A stretch of 64,000 nucleotides of DNA from Pseudeuparius sepicola (GCA_963920635.1 OY987298.1:24964647-25028646); one strand, 5' to 3'; shown: positions 33,762 to 44,847, numbered from the stretch's first letter. The notes: generated by a model not told the origin, from the sequence alone. Program-made: numbers and translations.

Positions 33762-34679
33762 TTATAGAACTAAATCTAAAATCCTTTTGTTACTATTATT
33801 GGCAAATCTGTTCGGCACTGCTTCAGCGCAAGGTTTTATATCCCTGTTAATATGTAAAAGCGTCAACCCTACAAGCCTCTCTTGTCCCTTAGTGGACCTC
33901 AACCAAGATTGAAGTCTTTCTAAAGATGAAAAACTTCTTTCGGCCGAGGCTACCCTTACAGGCAGTGTACAGGGTGTCCCATTTTGGGTGTTTTTGGGTG
34001 TTTTTCTCAAAAATCTCGGTTATTATTAAAGCTAGAAGGTTGTGGTTTTCACGTCACCGTACTACTTTTTTGAGGGGAATTTGGTGGACCAAACAGATTT
34101 TAGATAAGTTTTATAGTTTCCGCGCATTGGCGCAGGACTTAAATATATATATCGACAAATTTAATCAACTATTTTTATAGATTTTTTGGCGTGGTAGCGT
34201 TAATAGTTTTTGAGATATGAACCAAAGTTATATATTTTTTTAAATGGAAACCATAGTTCATATCTCAAAAACTATTAACGCTACTAAAAAACTAATTATT
34301 CCATTCGATTCTACGCCAAAAAATCTATAAAAGTAGTTGATTGAATTTGTCGATATATATATAAGTTGTAGCAAGGAGAGAGGTTTCCAAAAAATCGATA
34401 ATTTCAGTCCTTCGCCAATGCGCGGAAACTATAAAACTTATCGAAAATCTGATTGGTCCACCAAATTCCTCTCAAGAAGTAGTTCAGTGACGTGAAAACC
34501 GCAACCCTCTAGCTTTAATAATAACCGAGATTTTTGAGAAAAACACCCAAAATGGGACACCCTGTGCACATAATTTTCAAAAGTTCATATATTTTTGGAT
34601 ATATATTAGGATCACACAAAGGTAATGTTTCAGAAGCCGAATTTGGCAGACTTTCTTTGGTAAAATTTTTTTGCGTTTT
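33762..34679 (-). pseudogene. hAT transposase, C-terminal part, interrupted by a foldback
   Basis: The downstream segment (about 33762-33969, 69 codons) has VASAERSFSSLERLQSWLRS followed by a GQERL block and a short helical tail ending at a stop. This is the hAT C-terminal dimerisation region (hATC), needed for transposase oligomer formation. The upstream segment (34565-34679) has IYPKIYELLKI, the stretch that normally precedes it. The foldback at 33970-34564 lies exactly between them, and the two parts are in the same frame across the single TA site. A TAA at 34680-34682 ends the upstream part, and nothing of the DDE core or the BED zinc finger is left. The gene is dead. Confidence 0.9.
33970..34564. 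mobile_element. Complete TA-type foldback inside the hAT transposase gene
   Basis: It runs from CAGGGTGTCCCATTTTGGGTG to CACCCAAAATGGGACACCCTG. The arms are about 285 bp with few mismatches, and the loop is around AAATGGAAACCATAGTTC. TA precedes it; TG follows it, so one copy of the duplication has probably mutated. It provides the uninterrupted reference for the split copy at 16878-19801. Confidence 0.9.
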
Positions 34680-34841
34680 TTACAGAGTTCATTATAAAAA
34701 TTAATAATAGAATAATATTTTTATTTTTCTATTATAGTGTTGTGGTAATAACCCAGTGGTTAAGGTTCTGGTTTTCTTGGGGGGGGGGGGGGGGAATTAC
34801 CCCCTCTACCCCCCCCCCGTATCTACGCCCTTGTATGTTGA

Positions 34842-35216
34842 GGGAGTGGTTCTAAAAAAAAAACAGGAATTTCTATTTTCTCCTTGATTTTTTAATTTCT
34901 TTCGTTCTCGTCTACATCGAATAAACGAAAAATGTTTTCATTTGAAAAAGTATATAAGGAAATGGCTAGTTATTATTTGCATTTATTTGCCTGCTCTAGA
35001 ATAAATTGAAACTATTATAACAGAGCGCACGTACAGAGAGAAAAATATCACGAGCTGCCACTGGTCTAAAGCCGCTTGCCAGATCTGTGAATAGTTAGAT
35101 GTCAACTGGTAACCTAAACCTGGATCAACAATATATTAAAGACCTGTGCATAGCGCTGTTTTAAGCGATCGCCACTGGCGCCACACAACGAAACAAATTT
35201 ACACGGTGGTTTAATG
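34842..35216. other. No identifiable feature
   Basis: AT-rich sequence with no repeat partner in the window and no open frame. Confidence 0.45.
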
Positions 35217-36905
35217 TCAATACACCATTGTTGCAGAATCTTTTAAAAAATAAAAACATGCAAATGTGTCTGTTACAATGAATTTAATATCCAAATTAAA
35301 ATAAAATATTTGTTTGTTATGTCCCTCTAATTTGACAAGTTTATATGGCATATTTCCATACATTTTCTTAAGAAAAGCGAGTCTAAAAAGCAAGCAAGAG
35401 TATTTGGTACCTTTTGGTTTGAAATGAAGTCCATGGCTAGTTGCAGTGTAGGTAACCATAAAACGCATTAGATTTTTCAGTTTCTTCTTTATATGGATAA
35501 TTCTTGCATACGTTTCAAAATACTCTTCCAAAATAATATCTAGAATTTTCGCTTCTTCAGCTGGTTGATCAGATCATCCCATAATTCCAAAATAGTGTTT
35601 ATTCTTCTGCAATTCATCTAATGGTCTGTGCAGTGTGCATACATACCATTTTCTTAATGTGCATGGAAATTTCATGTTATCACAAACAAATCTACCTATA
35701 AAAGCTGTGTTAATAGGATAAAACTGTTAAATACTGGACGCAAAGACAATTCGTTACCGTAAAAAGAAGGCAAATCGTAATAAAGCTGCATATTTAAAAT
35801 TTGGGACATTTCAAACGTCAGTAACTGAGTTACCAATAACCACAGAATACCCCCCTATTACCTAAAATAAGTCCGCCTCAGTCCGTAAACAACAATGAAA
35901 TAAGGCGTGATGCTCGGGTCTTTAATATAGTGTCGGTCCAGCCTAAACCACATTCCTATACCCATTTTTTGCCGGCCAAAAACTTCTACGTCTGTTGAAC
36001 TTAGCTAAAAAGGGAACTCCCTTTTAACTCTTATTTATTCAAAGTGAAAAATGCCAAACAAAACGAGATTAAATCTACTCTACAAGGTTTTGATGGTGTA
36101 AAATAGTATAAATTAAATGTTCAAATTGCATAATAATTTTAATCTTACTTATAGGTATTCGTGTTTGATCCATGTTAATGTCTTCACTGCTATCTATAAG
36201 TTTAGAAATCCTTGATACTATATCAATTATTCTAATTTTATGTTTCCATTTATGAAGAAGGAGGTACCTACCTACACACATACGCCTGTGCCCTTTGGGC
36301 AGGATCTGAAAAGTGAAGTTTAATAAAATCAGAACACAATTTGCATCTAAAAAGTAAATTAAATTATAAAATTACTTACCCGCATGGAAATATTTCCTCA
36401 AACTTTTAGTTTCGGCAAACAGGGAAGAGACACAAGCTGCATGCAAAGCTAACCAAAATACCTCTAAAAGGTATGGAAGCACCACACACCAACACATAAC
36501 CCAGATATCAATACCTAATAGACGAAAAAAATGGCGACTTATTGTAGGTTAATAGGGGGGTGTTCTGTGGTTATAATAGTAAATCAGTTTCTAACGTGTA
36601 AAATGTCCCATACTTTAAATATCCTTCTTTTTTAATTTACCATTTACCTACGTTCCTTTTACGCTAACGAACAGTTTTGTCGTATTAACAGGGCTTTTTT
36701 GTTCTTGATAACGTGAAATTCTAATGCACGTGAAGAAAATCGTAAGAACCGACCATTACGTCAATTTCCGAAGAACCAACACTATTTTGGAATTACGGAA
36801 TGATCTGTTCATTGTTCAACCAGTCCAGTTGAAGAACCGAGAATTCTAGATGAATATTTTGGAAGAATATTTTGTAACGTACCTACAGCAGAATGAAAAT
36901 AGAAA
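35217..36905. repeat. Large inverted duplication containing an unrecognised coding remnant
   Basis: The segment at about 35480-35880 is inverted at about 36535-36900. Matches include AATACCCCCCTATTA / TTAATAGGGGGGTGTT, CACTATTTTGGAATTA and ATTTTGGAAGA on opposite strands. The minus strand carries an open frame of 104 codons (35217-35531). Its upstream extension reads across one stop to about 35690 (KHYFGIMG, then stop, then a Glu-rich ILDIILEEYFETYARI). The plus-strand arm carries the same coding words with several stops. I do not recognise the protein. The arrangement suggests a decayed coding element duplicated in inverse. Confidence 0.55.
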
Positions 36906-37099
36906 AATGTGTTTAAAGTCCCAAAGCAAATCAATAGGACTATAAGGTCCAGGTTGTAATAGAGCTGATTCAACAGGTACCTAATGGAGTATGACCTTGA
37001 CTGTGCCATTTATAGGCATTACTAGCAAAACTAAACATTTTCGAGATAATGCCTGGATGCGCATCCGTAACGAACGCATAATGTTCTATATATTTTTTT

Positions 37100-37680
37100 A
37101 TCCTTGCTGGTTAATGCTGTTAATGGCTTTAATGGCAGCGGCCTTATTTTCCTTGGAGATAACCTAAACCTGGGCGTCGCACTCTTGCCCCCAAAACCGT
37201 CGCTAATTATATTACTTTTTATCGGTGACTCAACACTTCGAGTTGCTCTTTATTTCCCCGAACAATGTAAGATGCGGAACAATGCCACACTCTTTCTTTC
37301 TTTTCTCGGCAGGACCGCCGCGCCGCGCCGCGCCGCCTCGTTTATTGTCCCCGCGACACGGCAGCTGATGGCTTCCGAGGTGCGCGGCGGAAGCGTCGAC
37401 AAAAAGACGCGCAAAATACGGAACGGATCCCCTTGGGGTCTTCGTACGTACACCCGACACCCTCCGCGGAGGAGAGTTCAACCCTGAGCAGGGTCAACAA
37501 ACGCGGCCGTGCCGAATGCGCCCCGATATCGGCCGGTCGATTCGCACCTGTCGCGATATTTTGCGGGCCGCCGCGACAGCGGGCCCACCTCGGAGGAACA
37601 GCCGAGGATAGAGGGGGAGCAAAGGCATCAAAATGCACAGGTTTGTAGTCGACCGACATCTAACGGAAATTTACCAAAGT
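37100..37680. other. GC- and CpG-rich island, possible old control region or exon
   Basis: Composition changes abruptly at about 37290-37640, with GCCGCGCCGCGCCGCGCC and CGGCAGCTGATGG. Open frames exist in four of six frames, as expected from GC content alone. No domain, TATA box or splice pattern is clear. Confidence 0.4.
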
Positions 37681-37774
37681 AAACAAACATTACCTGTCTG
37701 GAGCAATATCACTTTGGCCATTCACCACACACTTTTTGTGGCCCATCCCATTGTATACTAAATCAGTCACTATA

Positions 37775-38048
37775 AGTAGGTAAGGCGTCACTTGGGAGGA
37801 CCCCCTCCACTTTCCTCCTAGGCCCCGCCCACTTCAAGGGTGCGCCAAAGCGTGTGTCAAAACGTCAATCCATGCGTCAAAGCGTGCGTCAAAACGTCAA
37901 AACGTGAGTCAACACGTCAATCCGTGCATCAAAGCGTGCGTCAAAAAGTCAATCCGTGCGTCAAAACGTCAATCCATGCGTCAAAGCGTGCGGGGCGGGG
38001 CCTAGGAGGAAAGTGGAGGGGGTCCTTTCAAGTGGCGCCTTACCTACT
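37775..38048. mobile_element. Foldback element with an internal CGTCAA tandem array
   Basis: AGTAGGTAAGGCG(T/C)CACTT...CCTCCACTTTCCTCCTAGG at the left is inverted at the right end, giving arms of about 62 bp. The centre (37840-37992) is a degenerate 10-11-bp tandem array of GCGTCAAAAC / CGTCAATCCGTG words. The element sits just left of a 38060-38150 segment related to the arm of the foldback at 6557. Confidence 0.85.
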
Positions 38049-38159
38049 ATCCTCTATCAGCCTCTTTCGAAGATTTATACAACAACAAAAAAGTTCATGA
38101 AAATCGGTTCACAAATAACAATTTTACGGGTGTGGTGAGTCCTTAAGAGGGACACACGT

Positions 38160-38770
38160 ATATACCTATGAGCTATGGATATAGGAGTGTTCAGATTTGA
38201 CTAGGGAACACCGTGTAAAAGCTGTACCTAGTTGATAAGTATCCGATAAGGTCCACATATATTTTAAAACTTTTACTCCCTGTAAGGCGAATCACCCTGT
38301 ATAATTTTTTTTACATATTACACTGTGTCCCGGATAAGAATGAACAGCATGGGGATATTGCAAACGGTGAGAGATAGGACAACGGTGAAATGGGGAAAAA
38401 GTTTCACAATTTCGAGGTCAATAAAATGGCACAAACAGATTTCTAATATCTTTTTTCTTTTTTGAGTTATTTTGAAAAAAGTAAAATTTTGCGTTTTCGA
38501 TTTTATTTTTTTCTGAAGTTGCTATCACAGATAGAGAAAAACGAAAAGCACTTTCTTGTGGCACTTTTTAACGTGCCTTGAGATGGCGTTTTTAGATTTG
38601 TTCTACAACGTTTCGTTTTTGAGAAACCATCTTCAACTTAATTTTTTTAAATACGGACCTGGATTTTTTTTTGCAGATTTTGAAAGCACTTTTCATTGCA
38701 AATACCATGATGTATGACAAGAAATATTTTTATAACGTTTTGAGACAATTATACTGAAAACTTGATACTG
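38160..38770. other. Fragments of TA-type element ends, no gene
   Basis: CACCCTGTATAATTTTTTT at 38291 and ACACTGTGTCCCGGATAAG at 38320 look like element termini without partners. The rest is AT-rich and unassigned. Confidence 0.4.
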
Positions 38771-38773
38771 AAA

Positions 38774-39899
38774 AAACTTTTTTTTGTTTGAAAGGCCTTC
38801 AAAAACCGCTTCTTTTGACGTTCCTGCCATTTTCAAAATGCAAATACAGGGCCGGCTGCGATTTTTTTATACCCCCGATTTTTACGAAAACCATTTAGCG
38901 ATTTTATTATTTAAAATCTGACCCCATAGCGTTAATCAGAACACCCCAAAACCCCCATATACTAAATCTGAACAAAAAGTATACAGGGAGTTCCATTCTG
39001 TAGGGTCTCAAAGTTGAGCAAAATAAGAAATTTAAAGACATCTGGCGAGTCAAATGTGCCATGGAATCCCTACAAAACAGTTGAATGGTCAACAGGACCA
39101 CTCAAAATATTGGTGTGAAAAGCTTTACTACAAAAATATATAGGGCATTTTTCCCTGAGCCATCTCAAAATTCTTAATTTTTATTAAACTTTATACTGGT
39201 CAGGAGTGCTCTGGAATCATTGAAAAAATATTAATAAACACAAAAGTAATTTATTTTTTTTACAAAATGCCAACCAACAAATAAAAATAATTTAAATTAT
39301 TGGACCTTTCTCAACAAAGTCACTGTCTAAGATGATAGATTTTCTGTGCGTTTCCTGTTATGGCACACCAGCTACCTTAACTAATATGGACTTACTGACT
39401 GGCAGGCTTCTGTATTTTTTAGATTTAGTTCGTTTGTACTGTGTGGAGCGGTTTTGTTATACACGATTTTCTAGCCCTACAAAGTTCAAAAATTTCAGTA
39501 ATTTGAGATGGCACAGAAAATAACACTCTGTATATTTTGTATTGGACCTTTGCACATCAACACCTTGAGTAGTCCTATTGACTTTTCACCTGTTTTGAAG
39601 GGATTCCATGGCACACTTGACTTGGCAGATGCCTTTAAACTTCCTAATTTGCTCAAATTTGACACCCTGCAGAGTGAAACTCCCTGTATATTTTTTATTC
39701 AAATTTGGTATATAAGGGTTTTGGGATGTTCTGATTAACGCTGTGGGGTCAGATTTTAAATAAAAAAAAAATCGCTAAATGGTTTTCGTGAAAATCGTGG
39801 GTATAAAAAAATCGCAGCCCGCCCTGGATTTGCATTTTTAAAATGGCAGGAACGTCAAAAGAAGCGGTTTTTGAAGGCCTTTCAAACAAAAAAAGTTTA
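38774..39899. mobile_element. Foldback element, about 1.1 kb, family of 3037-3748
   Basis: The outer arms with GAAAGGCCTTCAAAAACCGC and its inverse GCGGTTTTTGAAGGCCTTTC enclose inner arms with CGAAAACCATTTAGCGATTT and CACCAACA/TGTTGGTG-type blocks. The arms are about 480 bp with low to moderate divergence. The inner two thirds match the element at 3037-3748, and the outer part recurs alone at 44545-44640. Confidence 0.9.
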
Positions 39900-39962
39900 G
39901 GCGATTATCTCTAAAAATAAAGATTTTACTGATTTGTACAATCATAAAGTTGGTACAATATA

Positions 39963-41379
39963 CAGGATGATTTTTTTCGGTCTACCACCGCGATTTTCTC
40001 GCTCATTTTGCGGCCTACAAAAAAAACGTAAGAAACAAAAATGTGGCAATTTTAGACAGCTAAGTGGCGCTGCAAAAGAAATCGGTATCCATGGCCAACT
40101 TCTCGCGCAATATTAAAAAAACCTCAAATTGAGCAAAACTATTAATGGCCGTGGAATGTTTATTTTAAGAGGCAGAGGCAAACTTTTATATTGAAAATTG
40201 ATGGTACTAAGAAGCTTCATGCAAAAGGGTACTCAGATAGTTAGAGAAAATTACACAGGGTCTTCGGCTCTCTTGAGGCTATGATTTTTTTTTGTTTATT
40301 TATTATTAAGCTATTTTCTCGCTTATTTTGGGCCGCACAGAAAATTGTAAGAAAACAAAATATGGCAATTTTGGTCAGCGAGGCAACATTAAAAAAGAAA
40401 TGGGCCACAACTTTTCGCGGTGTACTAAAAAAAACTAAGATTGACAAAATTTTTCATGGTCTCAAGTGAGCCGAAGCCCCTGTGTAATTTGCTGAAACTA
40501 TCTGAGCACCTGGGTTGATAAAGCTTCTCAGTGCCATAAATTTTCAGTATAAAAGTTTTCCTCCGTCTCTTAAAATAAACATTCCACGGCCATTAATAGT
40601 TTTGCTCAATTTGAGGTTTTTTTAATATTGCGCGACAAGTTGGCCATGGATGCCGATTTCTTTTGCAGCACCACTTAGCTGTCCAAAATTGCCATATTTT
40701 TGTTTCTTACGTTTTTTTTGTAGGCCGCAAAATGAGCGAGAAAATCATATTTTATATATATTTTGGTAAATCCACGAAATTACTTCAAAACGTATATTTT
40801 TTAATAATATATTAATTTATATGGCCATGGTATACAGGAACAAGCGTAAGAAACAAAAATGTGGCAATTTTGGACAGCTATATGGTGCTGCAAAAGAAAT
40901 CGGCATCCATGGCCAACTTGTCGCGCAGTACTAAAAAAAACTCAAATTGAGCAATACTATTATTAGCCGTGGAATGTGTATTTTTAGAGACAGAGGAAAA
41001 CTTTTATATTTAAAATTGATGGCACTAAAAAGCTTTATCCATTCAGGTGCTCAGATAGTTTCAGCAAATTACGCAGGGTCTTGAGACCATGAAAATGTTT
41101 GTCGGTTTTAAGTTTTTTTTAGTACAGCGCGAAAAGTTGGGCATGGAGGCCCATTCCTTTTTTTATTTTCAATACAAAAGTTTTTCTCTGTAAAATAAAC
41201 ATTCAACGGCTATTAATAGTTTTGCTCAATTTGAGTTTTTTTTTAATATTGAGCGACAAGTTCGCCTTGGATACCGATTTCTTTTGCAGCTGTCCAAAAT
41301 TGCCACATTTTTGTTTCTTGCGCTTTTTTGTAGGGCGCAAAATAAGCGAGAAAATCGCGGTGGTAGTCCTAAAAACCTG
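39963..41379. mobile_element. Compound TA-type foldback with four alternating arms
   Basis: TA flanks both ends (39961-39962 and 41380-41381). Arm L (39963-40250) is followed by its inverse R (40470-40752), a second L (40830-41095) and a second inverse R (41140-41379). Marker words are GTGGCAATTTT and CATGGCCAACTT and their inverses, and TCTACCACCGCGATTTTCTC with its inverse at the far end. A short AT-rich spacer (40755-40830) separates the halves. The small open frames inside are incidental. Confidence 0.9.
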
Positions 41380-41457
41380 TATATCCATTTTAGACCTTTC
41401 TGAATCCAGCAATTTGAATTTTCAAATAAAAGAGACCGAATATTTATTTTTTATCTA

Positions 41458-42150
41458 CAGTGTGACCCAATTTGATACTGGACACCTCAGAAATATACAT
41501 ATGAAGGGCAATGAAAACAAATGGTCTCTATTTTTTTATTGGTAGTACCAAGGGAGAGTATCTCAAAGGCGGTGGTATTTGGATGGGGTAATTTTTTCGT
41601 GGCCTGCTATGATTTTTTAAAATAGCAAATTTTTAAGAAACCCGATTAGGGATTTTTTTACTCTCCCTATATACTATACCAATAATAGTATATTATACAC
41701 TTAGGTTGAGAAGTGAGCCATTATATACCGAGCTTTTTTATATATAATATATATAATATATAATATGCGAGGCAAATAATGGCCTTCTCAATCGAAGTGT
41801 ATATAGAATTTTTTTTACCACTAACATTGAAATATTGCCATATTTTAGTTTATTTTAGTCATTTCTCGCTTTTTTCAAATACTTCGAAATATCAAGTAGC
41901 CTGGGAGTTCAGTTGTTAAGCTGATAAAATGACACTAATCTTTAAATGTCATATAGAAAATTTTTCATTATTTACCTAGGTATTTTTTTATTATCATTAT
42001 TTACCTAGGGTGAGAAATATACCTTCTCATTAGAGGAATGAGGTAAATAATGGTGATTTCACAGGTTAGTAGTAAAAAAAATAGAGACCATTTGTTTTCC
42101 TAGTCCTTCATATAGTTCTGAGGTGTCCAGTATCAAATTAGGACACACTG
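41458..42150. mobile_element. TA-type foldback with replaced centre, 693 bp
   Basis: It is flanked by TA (41456-41457 and 42151-42152) and is the same family as 42895-43561 (GATACTGGACACCTCAGAAA in the arms). The left arm is about 195 bp but the right arm only about 75 bp. Between them lie other small hairpins with CCATTATATACC / GAGGCAAATAATGG and CATTATTTACCTAGG, which mark one or more nested insertions with loss of part of the right arm. Confidence 0.8.
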
Positions 42151-42420
42151 TATATAAACACAGAGTTATGCACAATAAAATAAGTACAATTTGAGAGAAA
42201 TCTCTATAGACAGTAGTTTGTTCTCAATAAATTGCAAGTATAGGGTAGGGTGACCCAATTTATACAGCTATGGCTAGCCGAAATCAAGCATTTTATCACG
42301 TAAGATGTCGAGTGTGCCTTGAAACGTATTTTCATGATTCTGTTTTGACTGTCTGCATGGCTTAAATATTTGCGCAAAATTATTACCAGTTATTATATCC
42401 CAATATCTTATTGCCTTTCG

Positions 42421-42777
42421 CAGGGCCGTCACCAAAAATTGGGGGAAGCCAAAAAAGGCATTGACCAAAAATTGGAAAAAGGAAGCCAAAAATAGCGCTA
42501 CGGAGCCAAAATAAAATTACAGTTTACAATGGAATGATGCCATGACACCATGTGACGCGAATATTAATAATATTATTATAGATCTCACTGATCTCAGACG
42601 CAGAACGCGTCCTCTATTATATTGCAGCACACCACTTCTGAAGTAAATATTAGGAGATATAGAATAGAAAAATATCAAATAAAAAATATTCCGCCCTCGT
42701 GCTACAGCAGAAATCCGCGCTATTGTAGGTGACGGAGATGTGCGGCCAAATTTTTGATGGCAGCGACGTCGGCCCTG
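42421..42777. mobile_element. hAT MITE, 357 bp, inserted in a reading frame
   Basis: The ends CAGGGCCGTCACC and GACGTCGGCCCTG are imperfect inverse copies. The 8-bp direct repeat GCCTTTCG is exact at 42413-42420 and 42778-42785. It has no coding capacity and is a typical internally deleted hAT derivative. Confidence 0.95.
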
Positions 42778-42894
42778 GCCTTTCGTATCTTTGAGAGAGC
42801 ACAGGATTCTTGGAAAATTCGGTGTTTATCGCCCAGAATACCTCGGTTGTCGGTATCTAGGCGCCACCTTTATTTACTAATACCAGTGACTATA

Positions 42895-43561
42895 CAGTGT
42901 GTTGCAATTTGATACTGGACACCTCAGAAATATATGAAGGGCAAGGAAAACAAATGGTCTTTATTTTTTTTATTGATAGTATCAAGGGAGAGTATCTCAT
43001 AGGCGGTGGTATTTGGATGGGGTAATTATTTCATGGCCTGCTATGATTTTTTAAAATAGCTAATTTTCAAGAAACCCTATTAGGCATTTTTTTACTGCAA
43101 AATGTTATTGAGAAAACTTGTTCAGAATGACAAACTGAGTGGAATTGCAGAATTTTAAAAGTCTAGGCCTACTTTGATTTTTAGCTTTTTCGCCTTTTTC
43201 TACCACTTTTTTTCTTAGAAATGTGTCCTTTCTGGAGCTTTCACGTCAAAATATTATTAGGGCAACTTGATCATCGTGAAAACTAAAATTTTGACGTGAA
43301 AGCTCCAGAAAGGACATTTTTCTAAGAAAAAAGTTTTCTTAATGACATTTTGTCGTAAAAAAATCCCTATTGGGGTTTCTTGAAAATTTGCTATTTTAAT
43401 AAATCATAGCAGATAGCAGGCCATGAAATAATTACCCCATCCAAATACCACCGCCTATGAGATACTCTCCCTTGGTACTACCAATACAAAAATAGAAACC
43501 ATTTGTTTTCCTTGCCCTTCATATATTTCTGAGGTGTCCAGTGCCAAATTGAGACACACTG
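42895..43561. mobile_element. Complete TA-type foldback element, 667 bp
   Basis: It is flanked by TA on both sides (42893-42894 and 43562-43563). The arms run from CAGTGTGTTGCAATTTGATA to the inverse CACACTG end and are about 260 bp, including GACACCTCAGAAATATATGA and CATAGGCGGTGGTATTTGGA. An inner pair GACGTGAAAGCTCCAGAAAG and its inverse surround the loop near 43255-43275. Confidence 0.92.
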
Positions 43562-44082
43562 TATAGTACTCACTGGCTAATACCGGTTTAAAATACCTGG
43601 GCGCGTGTTTTCTCTGGTTAATCTTAATACTTTCTACCTTTTCTGATACACTTAATCTTTCATTATCTATTTTTATGATGTTTAATACCGGACCTACGTA
43701 AAACTTTTTCGTGTTGTTTTTCATGACTGCCTTGATTTTTCCAATTATTTGGCCGTGCTTCCCTCTGTAATTTTTGTTACGAAAGGTCTTTAACTGATCA
43801 AAATATCACAGCTTAACTAAGCTGTGAAAATTTTGTGTTTCATGTTTCAATGCACACTCGATATTTGATGCAATAAACTGATGCTTGGCTTGGGCTTGGG
43901 CGGCAATTTCTATTGTAATGAAACCTTTATAAAATGAACCGAATGGTTTTTTGTTCGTAAAATTTGGCATATTATAGATGTTTAACTTAACGCCAAAGGA
44001 CGCTATTACCCGAGTAAAAAAAAACAAAGAAAATGATGCTTCCTTCTCGATTTTATTTTTTTTACCTTAAAACAAAGTGTTA

Positions 44083-44645
44083 GGATACTAAAAAACCATA
44101 ATTGTCATCCTCAGAGAAATAATTGAAAAACTGCTAATAAACACAAAAGTAATTTTTATTTTTATTTTTCAAAATATCAACCAACATGTAAAAAAAGATT
44201 TTACATTATTGGACCCTTCTCGATACATGTCCATAAATAATACTCTACTCCTTTTTCAATTTGGTGTCGGTGACAACTTTATTTTTTCATTTTAGGCATT
44301 TAACTTCTTGACAGTAAATCACTCGATTCGTAATTAAAAAAGAATTTTTGGATTTATTTTAATATTTTTACAGTACCGTTCTATTATTTTGAGTTCTCAC
44401 GTCTATAGTGTTCTCAGCAGAGATATTTGAAAAAATCATATCTGCCTTGGAAATTTAAACAATAATTAAATTTACACCTACATTAAACTTGACAGTTCAG
44501 GTAATAATAAAAGTGTTTAGCTGACTTATAAAAAATCGCAACCGGTCTTGGATTTGCATTTTTAAAATGGTAGGAAGGCCAAAAGAAGCGGCTTTTGAAG
44601 GCCTTTCAAAAAAAAAGTTCAGGTGATCATGAGAAAATGCTTTGA
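44083..44645. repeat. Fragments of the 3037/38774 foldback family
   Basis: 44083-44235 matches the centre of 38774-39899 (AATAAACACAAAAGTAATTT, CAACCAACA, TTATTGGACC). 44545-44640 matches its outer right arm (TTGCATTTTTAAAATGG, AAAAGAAGCGG, GAAGGCCTTTCAAA). The order and spacing differ from the complete copy, so the element has been deleted or scrambled. Confidence 0.7.
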
Positions 44646-44847
44646 ATAAAAGATGCAGTGTGATAAATTATCTTTAAGTTTTGTACATACAAACATCGGT
44701 TTGACTGAAAACGGTGGCAATATGAATTATTATCTTAGAGTTTATTTCCGTTAAAATCCGCCGTTTGCTGAATAACTGCTTATGCAGAAGAAAACGCTTT
44801 TAATAAAAGTTGTAGGGTTTACAAAAATAATGTTATCTTATCACACA

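Larger units (their letters stand above)
33349..34833 (-). mobile_element. hAT transposon with transposase remnant, 1485 bp
   Basis: The ends are CAAGGGCGTAGATA and TATCTACGCCCTTG, a 14-bp TIR with one mismatch (inner bases vary). The 8-bp duplication TATGTTGA is exact at 33341-33348 and 34834-34841. It contains the C-terminal part of a hAT transposase on the minus strand and a 595-bp foldback inserted into that gene. Without the foldback it is only about 890 bp, so most of the 5' coding region has been lost. Long G and C runs lie at 34783-34820 next to the right end. Confidence 0.95.
42270..44027 (-). pseudogene. Unrecognised decayed coding region, broken by two transposons
   Basis: Read on the minus strand, an open segment (44027-43806) ends at one TGA. 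It resumes in the same frame (about 43800-43575) with lysine-rich sequence including KNNTKKFYVGPVLNIIKI, until the foldback at 42895-43561. After the foldback, a segment from 42870 continues with SKIRKAIRYWDIITGNNFA. That segment is interrupted by a hAT MITE at 42421-42777. Taking away the MITE and one 8-bp duplication keeps one open frame to the TAG at about 42274. The frame across the foldback site itself contains stops. I do not recognise the family. It could be a host gene, a large DNA transposon gene or an endogenised viral gene. The fact that two transposons landed in one frame argues that the frame is real. Confidence 0.6.

Noticed and set aside
37840..38100. 86-codon frame with repeated RQSV-type peptides
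   Set aside because: It translates the CGTCAA tandem array inside a foldback element and has no independent support.
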